DNA of 64,000 nt from Pseudomonas sp. MYb60 (GCF_002979555.1 NZ_PCOZ01000010.1:90720-154719); one strand, 5' to 3'. Positions 27,262 through 36,624 are shown, numbered from the stretch's first letter. The notes: a model not told the origin generated them from the letters alone. Program-made: numbers and translations.

Positions 27262-28839
27262 TCATTCCCACTCAATCGTCGCCGGCGGCTTGCTCGACAC
27301 GTCATACGTCACGCGCGAAATGCCTTCGATCTCATTGATGATACGGCCGCTGACGGTTTCCAGCAGTTCGTATGGCAGGTGTGCCCAGCGGGCGGTCATG
27401 AAGTCGATGGTTTCGACGGCACGCAGGGCCACGACCCACGCGTAACGACGGCCATCGCCGACAACGCCCACGGATTTCACCGGCTGGAACACCACGAATG
27501 CCTGGCTGACCTTGTGGTACCAGTCGGCCTTGCGCAGTTCTTCGATGAAGATGTGGTCGGCGCGACGCAGCAGGTCGGCGTATTCCTTTTTCACTTCACC
27601 GAGGATCCGCACGCCCAGGCCCGGGCCCGGGAATGGGTGGCGGTAGACCATGTCGTAGGGCAGGCCGAGCTCCAGGCCCAGACGGCGGACTTCGTCCTTG
27701 AACAGTTCGCGCAGCGGCTCTACCAGCTTGAGGTTCATTTCCTCAGGCAGGCCACCCACGTTGTGGTGGGACTTGATCACGTGGGCCTTGCCGCTCTTGG
27801 CGCCGGCCGACTCGATCACGTCGGGGTAGATGGTGCCCTGGGCGAGGTACTTGATGTTGTCCAGTTTGTTGGACTGGGCATCGAACACGTCGATGAAGGT
27901 GCGACCAATGATCTTGCGCTTCTTCTCTGGGTCGGACTCGCCGGCCAGGTTGTTCAAGAACTGATCTTCAGCGTTGGCGCGAATCACCTTGACGCCCATG
28001 TTCTCGGCGAACATGGCCATCACCTGCTCGCCTTCGTGCAGGCGCAGCAGGCCGTTGTCGACGAAGACGCAGGTCAGTTGGTCGCCGATGGCTTTGTGCA
28101 GCAGGGCAGCAACTACCGAGGAGTCAACGCCGCCGGACAGGCCGAGCAGCACGTTGTCGGTGCCCACTTGGGCGCGCACCTGGGCAATGGCGTCTTCAGC
28201 AATTTTCGATGGGGTCCACAGGGCTTCACACTCGCAGATGTCGAGGATGAAGCGCGACAGGATGCGTCCGCCTTGCTTGGTGTGGGTCACTTCCGGGTGG
28301 AACTGCACGCCGTAGTAACGACGCTCGTCGCTGAACATGCCGGCGATCGGGCAGCTCGGGGTGCTGGCCAGGATGTGGAAGTCTTCCGGCATCTTGGTGA
28401 CCTTGTCACCGTGGCTCATCCACACGTCGAGGCCGAACAGGCCATCGGCGTCGACGTGGTCTTCGATGCCGTCCAGCAGGCGGCTCTTGCCGACCACATC
28501 CACACGGGCATAACCGAATTCACGCAGTTCGGAACCTTCAACCTTGCCACCCAGTTGCTCGGCCATGGTCTGCATGCCGTAGCAGATACCGAAGACCGGC
28601 ACGCCCAGGTCGAACACCGCTTGTGGGCAGCGCGGGCTGTTGGCTTCGTGCACGGACTCGGGGCCACCGGCGAGGATGACGCCTTTCGGTGCGAATTCGC
28701 GGATCGCTTCGTCATCCATGTCGAACGGGTGCAGTTCGCAGTACACGCCGATTTCACGCACGCGGCGGGCGATCAGCTGGGTGTACTGGGAACCGAAGTC
28801 GAGGATCAGGATGCGGTGGGCGTGAATGTCGAGGGCCAT
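27262..28839 (-). CDS. guaA: GMP synthase (glutamine-hydrolysing)
   Basis: A 525-residue enzyme converting XMP to GMP using glutamine and ATP. The N-terminal class I glutaminase has the nucleophile Cys in VFGICYGMQ and the His/Glu pair in QFHPEVTHT. The central ATP-pyrophosphatase has the P-loop LSGGVDSSVVA. The C-terminal dimerisation domain ends SSKPPATIEWE, the universal GuaA tail. It follows guaB by 81 bp in the same direction, the standard guaBA operon. Confidence 0.98.
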   Translation of the reverse strand: MALDIHAHRILILDFGSQYTQLIARRVREIGVYCELHPFDMDDEAIREFAPKGVILAGGPESVHEANSPRCPQAVFDLGVPVFGICYGMQTMAEQLGGKVEGSELREFGYARVDVVGKSRLLDGIEDHVDADGLFGLDVWMSHGDKVTKMPEDFHILASTPSCPIAGMFSDERRYYGVQFHPEVTHTKQGGRILSRFILDICECEALWTPSKIAEDAIAQVRAQVGTDNVLLGLSGGVDSSVVAALLHKAIGDQLTCVFVDNGLLRLHEGEQVMAMFAENMGVKVIRANAEDQFLNNLAGESDPEKKRKIIGRTFIDVFDAQSNKLDNIKYLAQGTIYPDVIESAGAKSGKAHVIKSHHNVGGLPEEMNLKLVEPLRELFKDEVRRLGLELGLPYDMVYRHPFPGPGLGVRILGEVKKEYADLLRRADHIFIEELRKADWYHKVSQAFVVFQPVKSVGVVGDGRRYAWVVALRAVETIDFMTARWAHLPYELLETVSGRIINEIEGISRVTYDVSSKPPATIEWE

Positions 28840-28920
28840 GAAGTCAGTCTCGTCTAATGAATCAGAAACAACTCGGGGCTGAAAGAACAGCCCCGGTTAC
28901 TTAACGTTTTGCTGGAAGCC

Positions 28921-30390
28921 TCAACCTACGCGGTAGTTTGGCGCTTCCTTGGTGATCTGCACGTCGTGGACATGGGATTCAGCCATACCGGCGCCGGTGA
29001 TCCGCACGAACTCTGGTTTAGTGCGCATTTCTTCGATGTCGGCGCTGCCGGTGTAACCCATCGAGGAGCGCAGGCCGCCCATCAGTTGGTGGATGATCGC
29101 GCTCAGGGTGCCTTTGTAAGGCACACGGCCTTCGATGCCTTCCGGTACGAGCTTCTCGGCGCCTGCCGAAGAGTCCTGGAAGTAACGGTCGGAAGAGCCC
29201 TGCGCCTGGGACATGGCGCCCAGCGAACCCATGCCACGGTAAGCCTTGTAGGAACGGCCCTGGAACAGTTCGATCTCGCCTGGCGCTTCTTCAGTACCGG
29301 CAAACATCGAGCCCATCATCACGCAGGAGGCACCGGCCACGATGGCCTTGGACAGGTCACCGGAGAAACGGATGCCGCCGTCGGCGATCAACGGCACGCC
29401 AGTGCCTTCAAGGGCAGCGGCGACGTTGGCGATGGCGCTGATTTGCGGCACGCCAACACCGGCGACGATACGGGTGGTGCAGATCGAGCCTGGGCCGATA
29501 CCGACCTTGACGGCGTCCGCGCCCGCTTCGGCCAAAGCCTTGGCGGCAGCGCCGGTGGCGATGTTGCCGCCGATCACCTGCACATCAGGGAAGTTCTGCT
29601 TGACCCAACGCACGCGGTCGATCACGCCTTTGGAGTGACCGTGGGCAGTGTCGACCACCACCACGTCAACACCGGCAGCAACCAGCGCCGACACGCGGTC
29701 GCCGGTGTCTTTACCGGTACCCACCGCAGCGCCAACGCGCAGACGACCCTGGTCGTCCTTGCTGGCCAGCGGGTAAGCCTTGGCTTTTTCGATGTCGTTG
29801 ACGGTCATCATGCCTTTGAGGGCGAATTTGTCGTCGACGATCAGTACGCGCTCGATGCGGTGCTTGTGCAGCAGTTCGCGCACGTCGTTCTTGTCGGCGC
29901 CTTCCTTGACAGTGACCAGACGCTCTTTGGGCGTCATCACTTCACGGACGGTGACTTCAAGACGGTTTTCGAAACGCACGTCACGGGAAGTGACGATGCC
30001 GACCAGGTCGCCATCGTGCAGCACCGGAACACCGGAGATGTTGTGCAGGCGGGTCAGGTCGAACAGGTCACGCACGGTGGCGTCGGCTTCGATGGTGATG
30101 GGGTCTTTGACCACACCGGCTTCGTAGCGCTTGACCTTGCGCACTTCGGCAGCTTGCTGCTCGATGGTCATGTTCTTGTGGATGATGCCGATGCCGCCTT
30201 CCTGAGCCATGGCGATTGCCAAACGGGCTTCGGTGACGGTGTCCATGGCAGCGGAAACCAGTGGAATATTCAGCTCGATGCCACGGGTTAGGCGGGTCTT
30301 GAGACTGACTTCGTTAGGAAGCACCTCGGAATAACCGGGCACTAGGAGAATGTCGTCGAATGTCAGAGCTTCTTGGCTGATACGCAGCAT
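28921..30390 (-). CDS. guaB: IMP dehydrogenase
   Basis: A 489-residue enzyme that oxidises IMP to XMP with NAD, the committed step to guanine nucleotides. It has the start MLRISQEALTFDDILLVPGYSEVLP, two CBS domains (about 95-205), the catalytic Cys loop GPGSICTTRIVAGVG and the flap-region EGRVPYKG. The start at 30390 gives family length; the frame runs on to 30471. It is first in the guaBA operon. Confidence 0.98.
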   Translation of the reverse strand: MLRISQEALTFDDILLVPGYSEVLPNEVSLKTRLTRGIELNIPLVSAAMDTVTEARLAIAMAQEGGIGIIHKNMTIEQQAAEVRKVKRYEAGVVKDPITIEADATVRDLFDLTRLHNISGVPVLHDGDLVGIVTSRDVRFENRLEVTVREVMTPKERLVTVKEGADKNDVRELLHKHRIERVLIVDDKFALKGMMTVNDIEKAKAYPLASKDDQGRLRVGAAVGTGKDTGDRVSALVAAGVDVVVVDTAHGHSKGVIDRVRWVKQNFPDVQVIGGNIATGAAAKALAEAGADAVKVGIGPGSICTTRIVAGVGVPQISAIANVAAALEGTGVPLIADGGIRFSGDLSKAIVAGASCVMMGSMFAGTEEAPGEIELFQGRSYKAYRGMGSLGAMSQAQGSSDRYFQDSSAGAEKLVPEGIEGRVPYKGTLSAIIHQLMGGLRSSMGYTGSADIEEMRTKPEFVRITGAGMAESHVHDVQITKEAPNYRVG

Positions 30391-30511
30391 CGCGGGGGCT
30401 CCCGAGCGGGAAAATGGAAGCGCGCCATTATATACATGCACCCTGCCGGGCTCAATGTAAAACTCTGACATATTTGGGAATACTGATAGATGGGGAACCC
30501 TTGCGGCTTTT

Positions 30512-30613
30512 CTGTAGGAGCGAGCTTGCTCGCGAAAAACCCAAGAGCACCGCGTTGAACCTGACTGCCCGCGTTATCGTTGACGATTTTCGCGAGCAAG
30601 CTCCCTCCTACAA
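30512..30613. repeat. REPIN upstream of guaB
   Basis: TGTAGGAGCGAGCTTGCTCGCGAAAA faces TTTTCGCGAGCAAGCTCCCTCCTACA across about 50 bp. A near-identical element, including part of the spacer, lies at 40209-40309. This is the GCGAGCAAGCTC class of pseudomonad REPs. Confidence 0.85.
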
Positions 30614-30619
30614 AAAGGG

Positions 30620-31168
30620 TTACAACTCGACTTTGACCCAGCTCATCTTCTGGTCCAGCCAATCGGCGAATTCGTCGATAAAACTCTGCTTGAACCCCGC
30701 TTCCGCCCAGTTGTTGAAGATGAATCCCAGGTTGGAAAAACCGCATTCCTGCAGGAACAGGAAGCCGTTGATGTCATCTTCATGCCCGCACAACGGGCAG
30801 GTGAAGTTGTCGGTGTGGCCGGGCATCCAGTCTTCCAGGCTGTCGAACAGGGCTTCGCCGACTTCCTTGCGGCATTCCGGGCAGCCGGCTTCTTCAAGAA
30901 AGCCCTTGGCCGGGGTGTAGATGCAGCGCTTGTAAATTATTTCCAGGCCGTTGACCGGTTCGTTGAACGGCAACGCTTCGGGGTACAGCACCACGGCGCG
31001 GGCGCCATCGGCCAGCGCGTAACCCATGCGATTGCCGGTGCGGCCACAGGTGGTGAGTTCTTCCTTGATGATGTTCTTGCGCACCAACCAGCGCACGATG
31101 GCCCGGGCGCGGGGTTCGTGGACGGGCAAGGTGGAGATTTTCGGGACAAGGATGCTTTGGGAGTTCAT
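30620..31168 (-). CDS. Zinc-ribbon protein of unknown function
   Basis: A 182-residue protein I do not recognise functionally. It has two CxxC pairs, CPEC (Cys96, Cys99) and CPLC (Cys124, Cys127), which probably form one zinc ribbon, and a conserved-looking N-terminal half (ARAIVRWLVRKNIIKEELTTCGRTGNRMGYALADGA). It has no Walker motifs, ABC signature, signal peptide or membrane segments. The start at 31168 has AGGA 7 nt upstream. It lies between guaB and a permease gene, flanked on both sides by REP elements, so it is probably monocistronic. Confidence 0.8.
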   Translation of the reverse strand: MNSQSILVPKISTLPVHEPRARAIVRWLVRKNIIKEELTTCGRTGNRMGYALADGARAVVLYPEALPFNEPVNGLEIIYKRCIYTPAKGFLEEAGCPECRKEVGEALFDSLEDWMPGHTDNFTCPLCGHEDDINGFLFLQECGFSNLGFIFNNWAEAGFKQSFIDEFADWLDQKMSWVKVEL

Positions 31169-31191
31169 GGGAGTCCTGCGGTGTGGCGTCT

Positions 31192-31275
31192 GGCCTCATC
31201 GGGGGCAAGCCGCCTCCCACAGTTGAATGGTGAATGCTTTCAAGTGTGAGAGGGGGCTCGTCCCCGATGAGGCCC
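31192..31275. repeat. REP pair between hypothetical and permease genes
   Basis: GGCCTCATCGGGGGCAAGCC faces a GGGGGCTCGTCCCCGATGAGGCC arm. The outer GGCCTCATCGGGG/CCCCGATGAGGCC ends are perfect inverted copies; the inner parts carry substitutions. It is the GGGGGCAAGCCCCC class. Confidence 0.75.
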
Positions 31276-31310
31276 TAAAGGCAGGCAGCTTAATCCCTGC
31301 CCCACACAGG

Positions 31311-32078
31311 TCAAGTACTCAGATAGCGCCCGATCAGCGCAATGCCACTGGCCAGCACCAACCAGGTCACCAGCCTGACGAACGCCTCCCGCGACAGGCG
31401 CATCGTCACCCGACGCCCCAGCCAGAGCCCCAACGCCATCGCCGGCAAGAGACACAGCGCCAACATCAGCAGAGGCCAATCCGCATACACCCCGGCAACT
31501 AAAAACAAACTCAGGCGCACCACCGTGCTGCAACTGATCAATGCGCTCTGGGTGGCGCGCGCCGCGTCCTTCGGCAAGCGGCTGTTCAGATAGATCGCAT
31601 AGAGAAAACCGCCACTGCCAAACAGCGCCCCGAACAATCCGCCCACCGTGCCCATGGGCACCGACCACCCCGCCGCCAACTGCGTCGGCCGCGCTTTCAC
31701 CGCCAGGCTGTAGATCGCATAGGCACTGATAAACAGCCCCATGAGCAGCAATAACAGGTCGGAATGCACGTTGAGCAAAAACACCACGCCCAGTGTGCAG
31801 CCAATGGCCATGCACGGCAGCAGGCGCAGCAGCTCCGGCTTGTTCACGTCCCGCCGCGACTGCAGCAGGTTGCCGAATGCTGCGACAAAGTCCAACAGCA
31901 CCAGCAACGGGATGATCTTCGACAGCGGCATGAACAGGATCAGCAGCGGCCCCGCCACCAGCGCAGTGCCGAAACCCGCGATGCCAAACACGATATAAGC
32001 CACCACCACGCCCAGGCCAATCACCAGCCAATCCATACCGCCAAACGACCATTGGCTCATCAGCTCAACTGGGCTCAT
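31311..32078 (-). CDS. TauE/SafE-family membrane permease
   Basis: A 255-residue protein with about seven or eight hydrophobic segments (for example WLVIGLGVVVAYIVFGIAGFGTALVAGPLLILF). The GIAGFGTALVAGPLL and GTVGGLFGALFGSGGFLYAIYL repeats are the paired signature of the TauE/SafE (DUF81) family, whose members export sulfite, sulfoacetate or related organic anions. Substrate unknown here. It is divergent from xseA across 154 bp and alone in its transcription unit. Confidence 0.88.
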   Translation of the reverse strand: MSPVELMSQWSFGGMDWLVIGLGVVVAYIVFGIAGFGTALVAGPLLILFMPLSKIIPLLVLLDFVAAFGNLLQSRRDVNKPELLRLLPCMAIGCTLGVVFLLNVHSDLLLLLMGLFISAYAIYSLAVKARPTQLAAGWSVPMGTVGGLFGALFGSGGFLYAIYLNSRLPKDAARATQSALISCSTVVRLSLFLVAGVYADWPLLMLALCLLPAMALGLWLGRRVTMRLSREAFVRLVTWLVLASGIALIGRYLST

Positions 32079-32232
32079 GGGTTATTCCTTTAAATAGACA
32101 GCCTCCACTTTAGCCATGGACGCAGGTTGCGACGACTGTCTTCAACGCCTTCCACCAATTTGGTACGGCGTGACACCTGATCTCTACCCGCCAATTGCGT
32201 TACGTCCTCGAAATGCCTATAAACTGCCGCCC

Positions 32233-33612
32233 ATGATTAAAGATCCTTTTGCCCGACTGGGCCTGGACCGCGAAGTCCTGACTGTCAGCCAGCTCAACGG
32301 CCGCGCGCGGGTGTTGCTGGAAGACGTGTTCACCAATATCTGGGTCGAAGGCGAGATCTCCAACCTCGCCCGCCCGGCCTCTGGGCATGTGTATTTCACC
32401 CTCAAGGACAGCGGTGCGCAGGTGCGTTGCGCGCTGTTTCGCAACAACGCGGCGCGGGTTCGCCAGGCGTTGAAGGATGGCCTGGCGGTGAAGGTGCGCG
32501 GCAAGGTCTCGTTGTTCGAGGGTCGTGGTGATTACCAACTGATCCTGGATACCGTGGAGCCAGCCGGCGACGGTGCGCTGCGCCTTGCCTTCGACGCGCT
32601 GAAGGAAAAGCTCAGCGCCGAAGGCCTGTTCAGTGCCGAACGCAAAGTGGCGCTGCCGGCGCACCCTCGGCGCATCGGCATCATCAGCTCGCCGACGGGT
32701 GCGGTGATCCGCGACATCATCAGCGTATTCCGCCGCCGTGCGCCCAACATTCAGCTGACCCTGATCCCCACCGCCGTGCAAGGCCGCGAAGCGATCCCGC
32801 AGATTGTGCGCGCGCTGAAACTGGCCGATGCGCGCGGCTTTGATGCGCTGATCCTGGCCCGTGGCGGCGGCTCGCTGGAAGACCTGTGGTGTTTCAACGA
32901 AGAGGCCGTGGCCCGTGCGGTGGACGCCTGTGTGACGCCAATCGTCAGCGCCGTCGGCCACGAGACCGATGTGTCCATCAGCGATTTCGTCGCCGACGTG
33001 CGCGCCCCTACCCCTTCCGCCGCCGCTGAATTGCTCGCGCCGGACGCCAGCCACCTGGTGCGTCAGGTCGAGAACCTGCACCGCCGCCTGGTGATGCTGA
33101 TGCGCAACCGCTTGCGCCACGACCGCCTGCGCCTGGAAGGCATGGCCCGACGCCTGCGCCATCCTGGCGAGCGCCTGCGCCAGCAAGCCCAGCGCCTGGA
33201 CGACCTGGACATGCGCCTGCGCCGCGCCTTCGAGCGCAGCCTCAATACCCGTCGCGAGCGTCTGATCCGCCTGGAAACCCGTCTCGCCGGCCAACACCCC
33301 GGCCGCCAACTGGCCCTGCTGCGCCAACGCCTGGACAGCCTGGCCGAACGCCTGCCCCGCGCCATGCGCGAAGGCCTCAAGGCGCGGCGCCTGCAATTGC
33401 AAAGCCAGATGCAGACGCTGCACGTGGTCAGCCCGCTGGCGACCCTGGGCCGGGGCTACAGCATCCTGCTGGATGAACGCGGCCAGGCCATTCGCAACGC
33501 CGCACAAACCCACACCGGCCAGCGCCTGACCGCGCGCCTCGGTGAAGGCCAATTGCAGGTGCGGGTGGAAGACAACCACCTCACACCCGTTACCCTTTCG
33601 TTATTGGATTGA
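32233..33612 (+). CDS. xseA: Exodeoxyribonuclease VII large subunit
   Basis: A 459-residue subunit of the exonuclease that degrades single-stranded DNA to short oligonucleotides. It has an N-terminal OB-fold (LTVSQLNGRARVLLEDVFTNIWVEGEISN, SGHVYFTLKDSGAQVRCALF), the catalytic region (PRRIGIISSPTGAVIRDI, ARGGGSLEDLWCFNEE, AVGHETDVSISDFVADVRAPTPSAAAE) and a long coiled-coil C-terminus (about 280-420) ending GRGYSIL. The start at 32233 fits the family; the frame opens earlier at 32116. The peptidase gene begins 3 nt after the stop. Confidence 0.97.
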   Translation: MIKDPFARLGLDREVLTVSQLNGRARVLLEDVFTNIWVEGEISNLARPASGHVYFTLKDSGAQVRCALFRNNAARVRQALKDGLAVKVRGKVSLFEGRGDYQLILDTVEPAGDGALRLAFDALKEKLSAEGLFSAERKVALPAHPRRIGIISSPTGAVIRDIISVFRRRAPNIQLTLIPTAVQGREAIPQIVRALKLADARGFDALILARGGGSLEDLWCFNEEAVARAVDACVTPIVSAVGHETDVSISDFVADVRAPTPSAAAELLAPDASHLVRQVENLHRRLVMLMRNRLRHDRLRLEGMARRLRHPGERLRQQAQRLDDLDMRLRRAFERSLNTRRERLIRLETRLAGQHPGRQLALLRQRLDSLAERLPRAMREGLKARRLQLQSQMQTLHVVSPLATLGRGYSILLDERGQAIRNAAQTHTGQRLTARLGEGQLQVRVEDNHLTPVTLSLLD

Positions 33613-33615
33613 TTG

Positions 33616-34437
33616 ATGCCACGTCTATTTAGCCTGTTGATGTTGCTGTGCCTCGCCGTTAACGCTCATGCCGACAGCTACATCACCCGCACCTTGAACA
33701 AACCGGTGCCGGGCGGTGTGGCAGTGGTCGACCTGGGCCCTTCGGCGGCCGCGCCGAAAGCCACGTACCAGGGCAAGCCGGTACTGGTGGTGAAGGAGCA
33801 GGACAACTGGCTGGCCATCGTCGGTATCCCGCTGACGGTCAAACCCGGTAATGAGCGCATCAGCAGCGGCGGGCGCACGCTGCCGTTTATCGTCGGCTAC
33901 AAGAAGTATCCGGAACAGCGCATCACCTTGAAGAACAAAAGCCAGGTCAACCCGGAACCGGCGCAGCTCAAGCGCATCGAGTCGGAGCTGGCGGTGCAGA
34001 TCAAGGCCTACCGAAGTTTCAGCCCGAACCTGCCGAGCAACCTGGTGCTGGATAAACCGGTGAATGGACCGCTGTCGAGCAAGTTTGGCGTGCGCCGCTT
34101 CTTCAACGGCGAAGAACGCAACCCTCACTCGGGCCTGGACTTCGCCGTCCCCGCCGGCACGCCGATCAAGACGCCGGCCAATGGCAAGGTAATCCTGGTG
34201 GGCAACTACTTCTTCAACGGCAACACCGTGTTCGTCGACCATGGCCAAGGTTTTATCAGCATGTTCTGCCATATGTCGAAGATCGACGTGAAGGTCGGCG
34301 ACACACTCACCCGAGGTGCCGTTGTCGGCAAAGTGGGTGCCACAGGCCGCGCGACCGGGCCGCATATGCATTGGAACGTCAGCCTGAACGATGCGCGGGT
34401 CGATCCGGCGATCTTTATCGGCGCGTTCCAACCCTGA
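33616..34437 (+). CDS. M23-family peptidoglycan peptidase (LytM-like), secreted
   Basis: A 273-residue protein with a signal peptide (MPRLFSLLMLLCLAVNAHA). The C-terminal LytM domain keeps the zinc ligands in HSGLDFAVPAG and the HMHWNVSL motif, with HGQGFISMFCHMS between them. The N-terminal half (about 30-135) resembles the Ig-like part of related pseudomonad M23 proteins. It should cut peptide cross-links of peptidoglycan in the periplasm, or regulate amidases if inactive; the metal ligands are intact. The ATG at 33616 is preferred over a TTG at 33613. Probably cotranscribed with xseA. Confidence 0.9.
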   Translation: MPRLFSLLMLLCLAVNAHADSYITRTLNKPVPGGVAVVDLGPSAAAPKATYQGKPVLVVKEQDNWLAIVGIPLTVKPGNERISSGGRTLPFIVGYKKYPEQRITLKNKSQVNPEPAQLKRIESELAVQIKAYRSFSPNLPSNLVLDKPVNGPLSSKFGVRRFFNGEERNPHSGLDFAVPAGTPIKTPANGKVILVGNYFFNGNTVFVDHGQGFISMFCHMSKIDVKVGDTLTRGAVVGKVGATGRATGPHMHWNVSLNDARVDPAIFIGAFQP

Positions 34438-34594
34438 TCGACACGATTGCGCGCCAGCCAAATGGCGCGCAATAAAAACAGGCCCTGGAAAGATTCCTAA
34501 CCATAAAATCCTGTTTTCTCAGCCCACAGCAGAAATTATCTCAATTTTTCTCGACTGCTTGCCATCTTTCACCCCGACGGTTAGGGTTGAGCTT

Positions 34595-34672
34595 ATGAAA
34601 ACCTCTCACACCCTCATTCAGCTCCGCCAGCACCGCAGCCTGTGCCTCGTCAGCGCACGACTGCCAAGCTGA
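34595..34672 (+). CDS. Candidate leader peptide upstream of leuA
   Basis: A 25-codon ORF (starts MKTSHTLIQLRQHRS, then LCLVSARLPS) lies in the 323-bp region between the peptidase gene and leuA and ends 88 nt before leuA. It has isolated Leu residues (5 of 25) and a compact LCLVSARLP end, but no Leu run of the kind seen in enteric leuL. A GAG lies 5 nt before the ATG. No clear terminator/antiterminator pair is visible after it; a GGCCG/CGGCC stem lies at about 34728-34745 without a T-run. Besides this the region holds only a GCGCGCCA/TGGCGCGC hairpin at 34448-34471. Confidence 0.45.
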   Translation: MKTSHTLIQLRQHRSLCLVSARLPS

Positions 34673-34760
34673 ATCGATCTGCCTCGTCCCGCGTTTTATC
34701 CCCAATAACAGTTCCACGGCAGGCCGCCTTTTCTCGGCCCCTACAACAAAGGATTTCCCG

Positions 34761-36440
34761 ATGAGCATGCTCAAAGACCCGTCTTCGAAGTACCGCGCGT
34801 TCCCGACCATCGACATCCCGGACCGCACCTGGCCGTCGAAGACCATCACCGAAGCGCCGATCTGGTGCAGCTCCGACCTGCGTGATGGCAACCAGTCGCT
34901 GATCGAGCCGATGGATGCGGTGAAAAAGCTGCGCTTCTGGAAGACCCTGGTAGCGGTCGGCGTGAAGGAAATCGAAGCGTCGTTCCCGGCCGCATCGCAA
35001 ACTGACTTCGACTTCGTGCGTACCCTGATCGAAGATGGCCACATCCCCGAGGACACCACCATCCAGGTGCTGACCCAGGGCCGTGAAGACCTGATCGCGC
35101 GCACGTTCGAATCCCTGCGCGGTGCCAAGAAGGCTATCGTGCACCTGTACAACGCCACCTCGCCGTCGTTCCGCCGCATCGTGTTCAACCAGGACAAGGA
35201 CGGCATCAAGGCCATCGCGGTCAATGCCGCCAAGCTGTTCGTCAAGTACGCTGCGCAGCAGCCGGAAACCCAGTGGACCTTCGAATACTCCCCGGAGACG
35301 TTCAGCGCGACCGAGCTGGAGTTCGCCAAGGAAGTCTGCGACGCGGTAATCGAGGTGTGGAACCCGACGCCTGAGCACAAGATGATCCTCAACCTGCCGG
35401 CCACCGTGGAATGCGCCACGCCGAACATCTATGCCGACCAGATCGAGTGGTTCGGTCGTCATATCAACCGTCGTGACAGCGTGATCATCAGCTTGCACAC
35501 GCATAACGACCGTGGCACTGGCGTGGCCGCTACCGAGCTGGGCCTGATGGCCGGCGCCGACCGTGTCGAAGGCTGCCTGTTCGGCAATGGCGAGCGCACC
35601 GGCAACGTCGACCTGGTCACCGTAGCCCTGAACATGTACACCCAGGGCCTCGACCCGCAGCTGGACTTTTCCGACATCGACGGCGTGCGCAAAGTCGTCG
35701 AGGAGTGCAACCAGATCCAGGTGCACCCACGCCACCCTTACGTGGGCGATCTGGTGCACACCGCGTTCTCGGGCTCTCACCAGGATGCGATCCGCAAAGG
35801 TTTCTCCCAGCAGAAAGACGATGCGCTGTGGGAAGTACCGTACTTGCCGATCGACCCGGCCGACATTGGCCGCAGCTACGAAGCCGTGATCCGCGTGAAC
35901 AGCCAGTCGGGCAAGGGCGGCATCGCCTACCTGCTGGAACAGGAATACGACATCAGCCTGCCGCGCCGCATGCAGATCGAGTTCAGCCAGGTGGTACAGG
36001 CCGAAACCGACCGCGTGGGCCTGGAGATGACAGCACCGCAGATCTACGCCTTGCTGCAGCGTGAATACCTGCAAGCCAACACGCCGTACGCGCTGGTCAG
36101 CCATCGCCTGCAGGAAGAGAACGGCAACAGCGCCGTCGAGGTCGAAGTGTCGAGCAAAGGCCAGGGCGAAACCAACCTGCACTGGAAAGGCAAAGGCAAC
36201 GGCGCACTGGAAGCGCTGGTGGCGGGTTTGCCGATTGGCGTGGAGATCATGGACTACAACGAACATGCGATCGGTGCGGGCACCAACGCCAAGGCCGCCG
36301 CGTACATTGAGCTGCGTGTGAACGGTGAGCGTCCGGTGCATGGCGTGGGCATTGATGAAAACATCACCACCGCCAGCTTCAAGGCGCTGTTCAGTGCGCT
36401 GAACCGCTCGTTGAGCCAGCAGGAAGCCAAGGCGGCGTAA
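34761..36440 (+). CDS. leuA: 2-isopropylmalate synthase
   Basis: A 559-residue enzyme joining acetyl-CoA and 2-ketoisovalerate, the first step of leucine synthesis. The catalytic DRE-TIM barrel shows WCSSDLRDGNQSL, HNDRGTGVAATELGLMAGADRVEGCLFGNGERTGNVDL and the HPY-loop. The C-terminal regulatory (LeuA allosteric) domain, about 430-555, allows leucine feedback. It belongs to the longer pseudomonad type, about 556 residues. AAGGA lies 8 nt before the ATG. Confidence 0.97.
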   Translation: MSMLKDPSSKYRAFPTIDIPDRTWPSKTITEAPIWCSSDLRDGNQSLIEPMDAVKKLRFWKTLVAVGVKEIEASFPAASQTDFDFVRTLIEDGHIPEDTTIQVLTQGREDLIARTFESLRGAKKAIVHLYNATSPSFRRIVFNQDKDGIKAIAVNAAKLFVKYAAQQPETQWTFEYSPETFSATELEFAKEVCDAVIEVWNPTPEHKMILNLPATVECATPNIYADQIEWFGRHINRRDSVIISLHTHNDRGTGVAATELGLMAGADRVEGCLFGNGERTGNVDLVTVALNMYTQGLDPQLDFSDIDGVRKVVEECNQIQVHPRHPYVGDLVHTAFSGSHQDAIRKGFSQQKDDALWEVPYLPIDPADIGRSYEAVIRVNSQSGKGGIAYLLEQEYDISLPRRMQIEFSQVVQAETDRVGLEMTAPQIYALLQREYLQANTPYALVSHRLQEENGNSAVEVEVSSKGQGETNLHWKGKGNGALEALVAGLPIGVEIMDYNEHAIGAGTNAKAAAYIELRVNGERPVHGVGIDENITTASFKALFSALNRSLSQQEAKAA

Positions 36441-36457
36441 CTAGACACTGAAATGCT

Positions 36458-36493
36458 AAAGGCCCCTGGGTGTGAGTCCAGGGGCCTTTTTTT
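36458..36493 (+). terminator. leuA terminator
   Basis: AAAGGCCCCTGG and CCAGGGGCCTTT form a 12-bp perfect stem followed by a run of T, 18 nt past the leuA stop codon. Confidence 0.9.
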
Positions 36494-36520
36494 GGATTTA
36501 GATTTGTGTTGTCTTAAATG

Positions 36521-36620
36521 GCCTCATCGGGGGCAAGCCCCCTCCCACACTTGACTGTGTTCACAAGGTGAAATGTGTAAACCCAATCCAGTGTGGGAGG
36601 GAGCTTGCTCCCGATGGCGG
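36521..36620. repeat. REP pair downstream of leuA
   Basis: GGCCTCATCGGGGGCAAGCCCCCTCCCACACTTGA faces CAGTGTGGGAGGGAGCTTGCTCCCGATGGC across about 40 bp, between the leuA terminator and the stop of the convergent yafV gene. Confidence 0.8.
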
Positions 36621-36624
36621 TCTG

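Noticed and set aside
27088..28857. A 589-residue open frame on the plus strand opposite guaA
   Set aside because: It is an antisense shadow of guaA with no recognisable domain, and it starts inside the region upstream of the FAD gene.
30620..31168. Possible annotation as a sugar ABC transporter ATPase
   Set aside because: No Walker A, signature or Walker B motif is present; only a zinc ribbon can be supported.
34448..34471. TGCGCGCCA/TGGCGCGCA hairpin after the M23 peptidase gene
   Set aside because: It is followed by A-rich, not T-rich, sequence on the plus strand, so it is not called a terminator.
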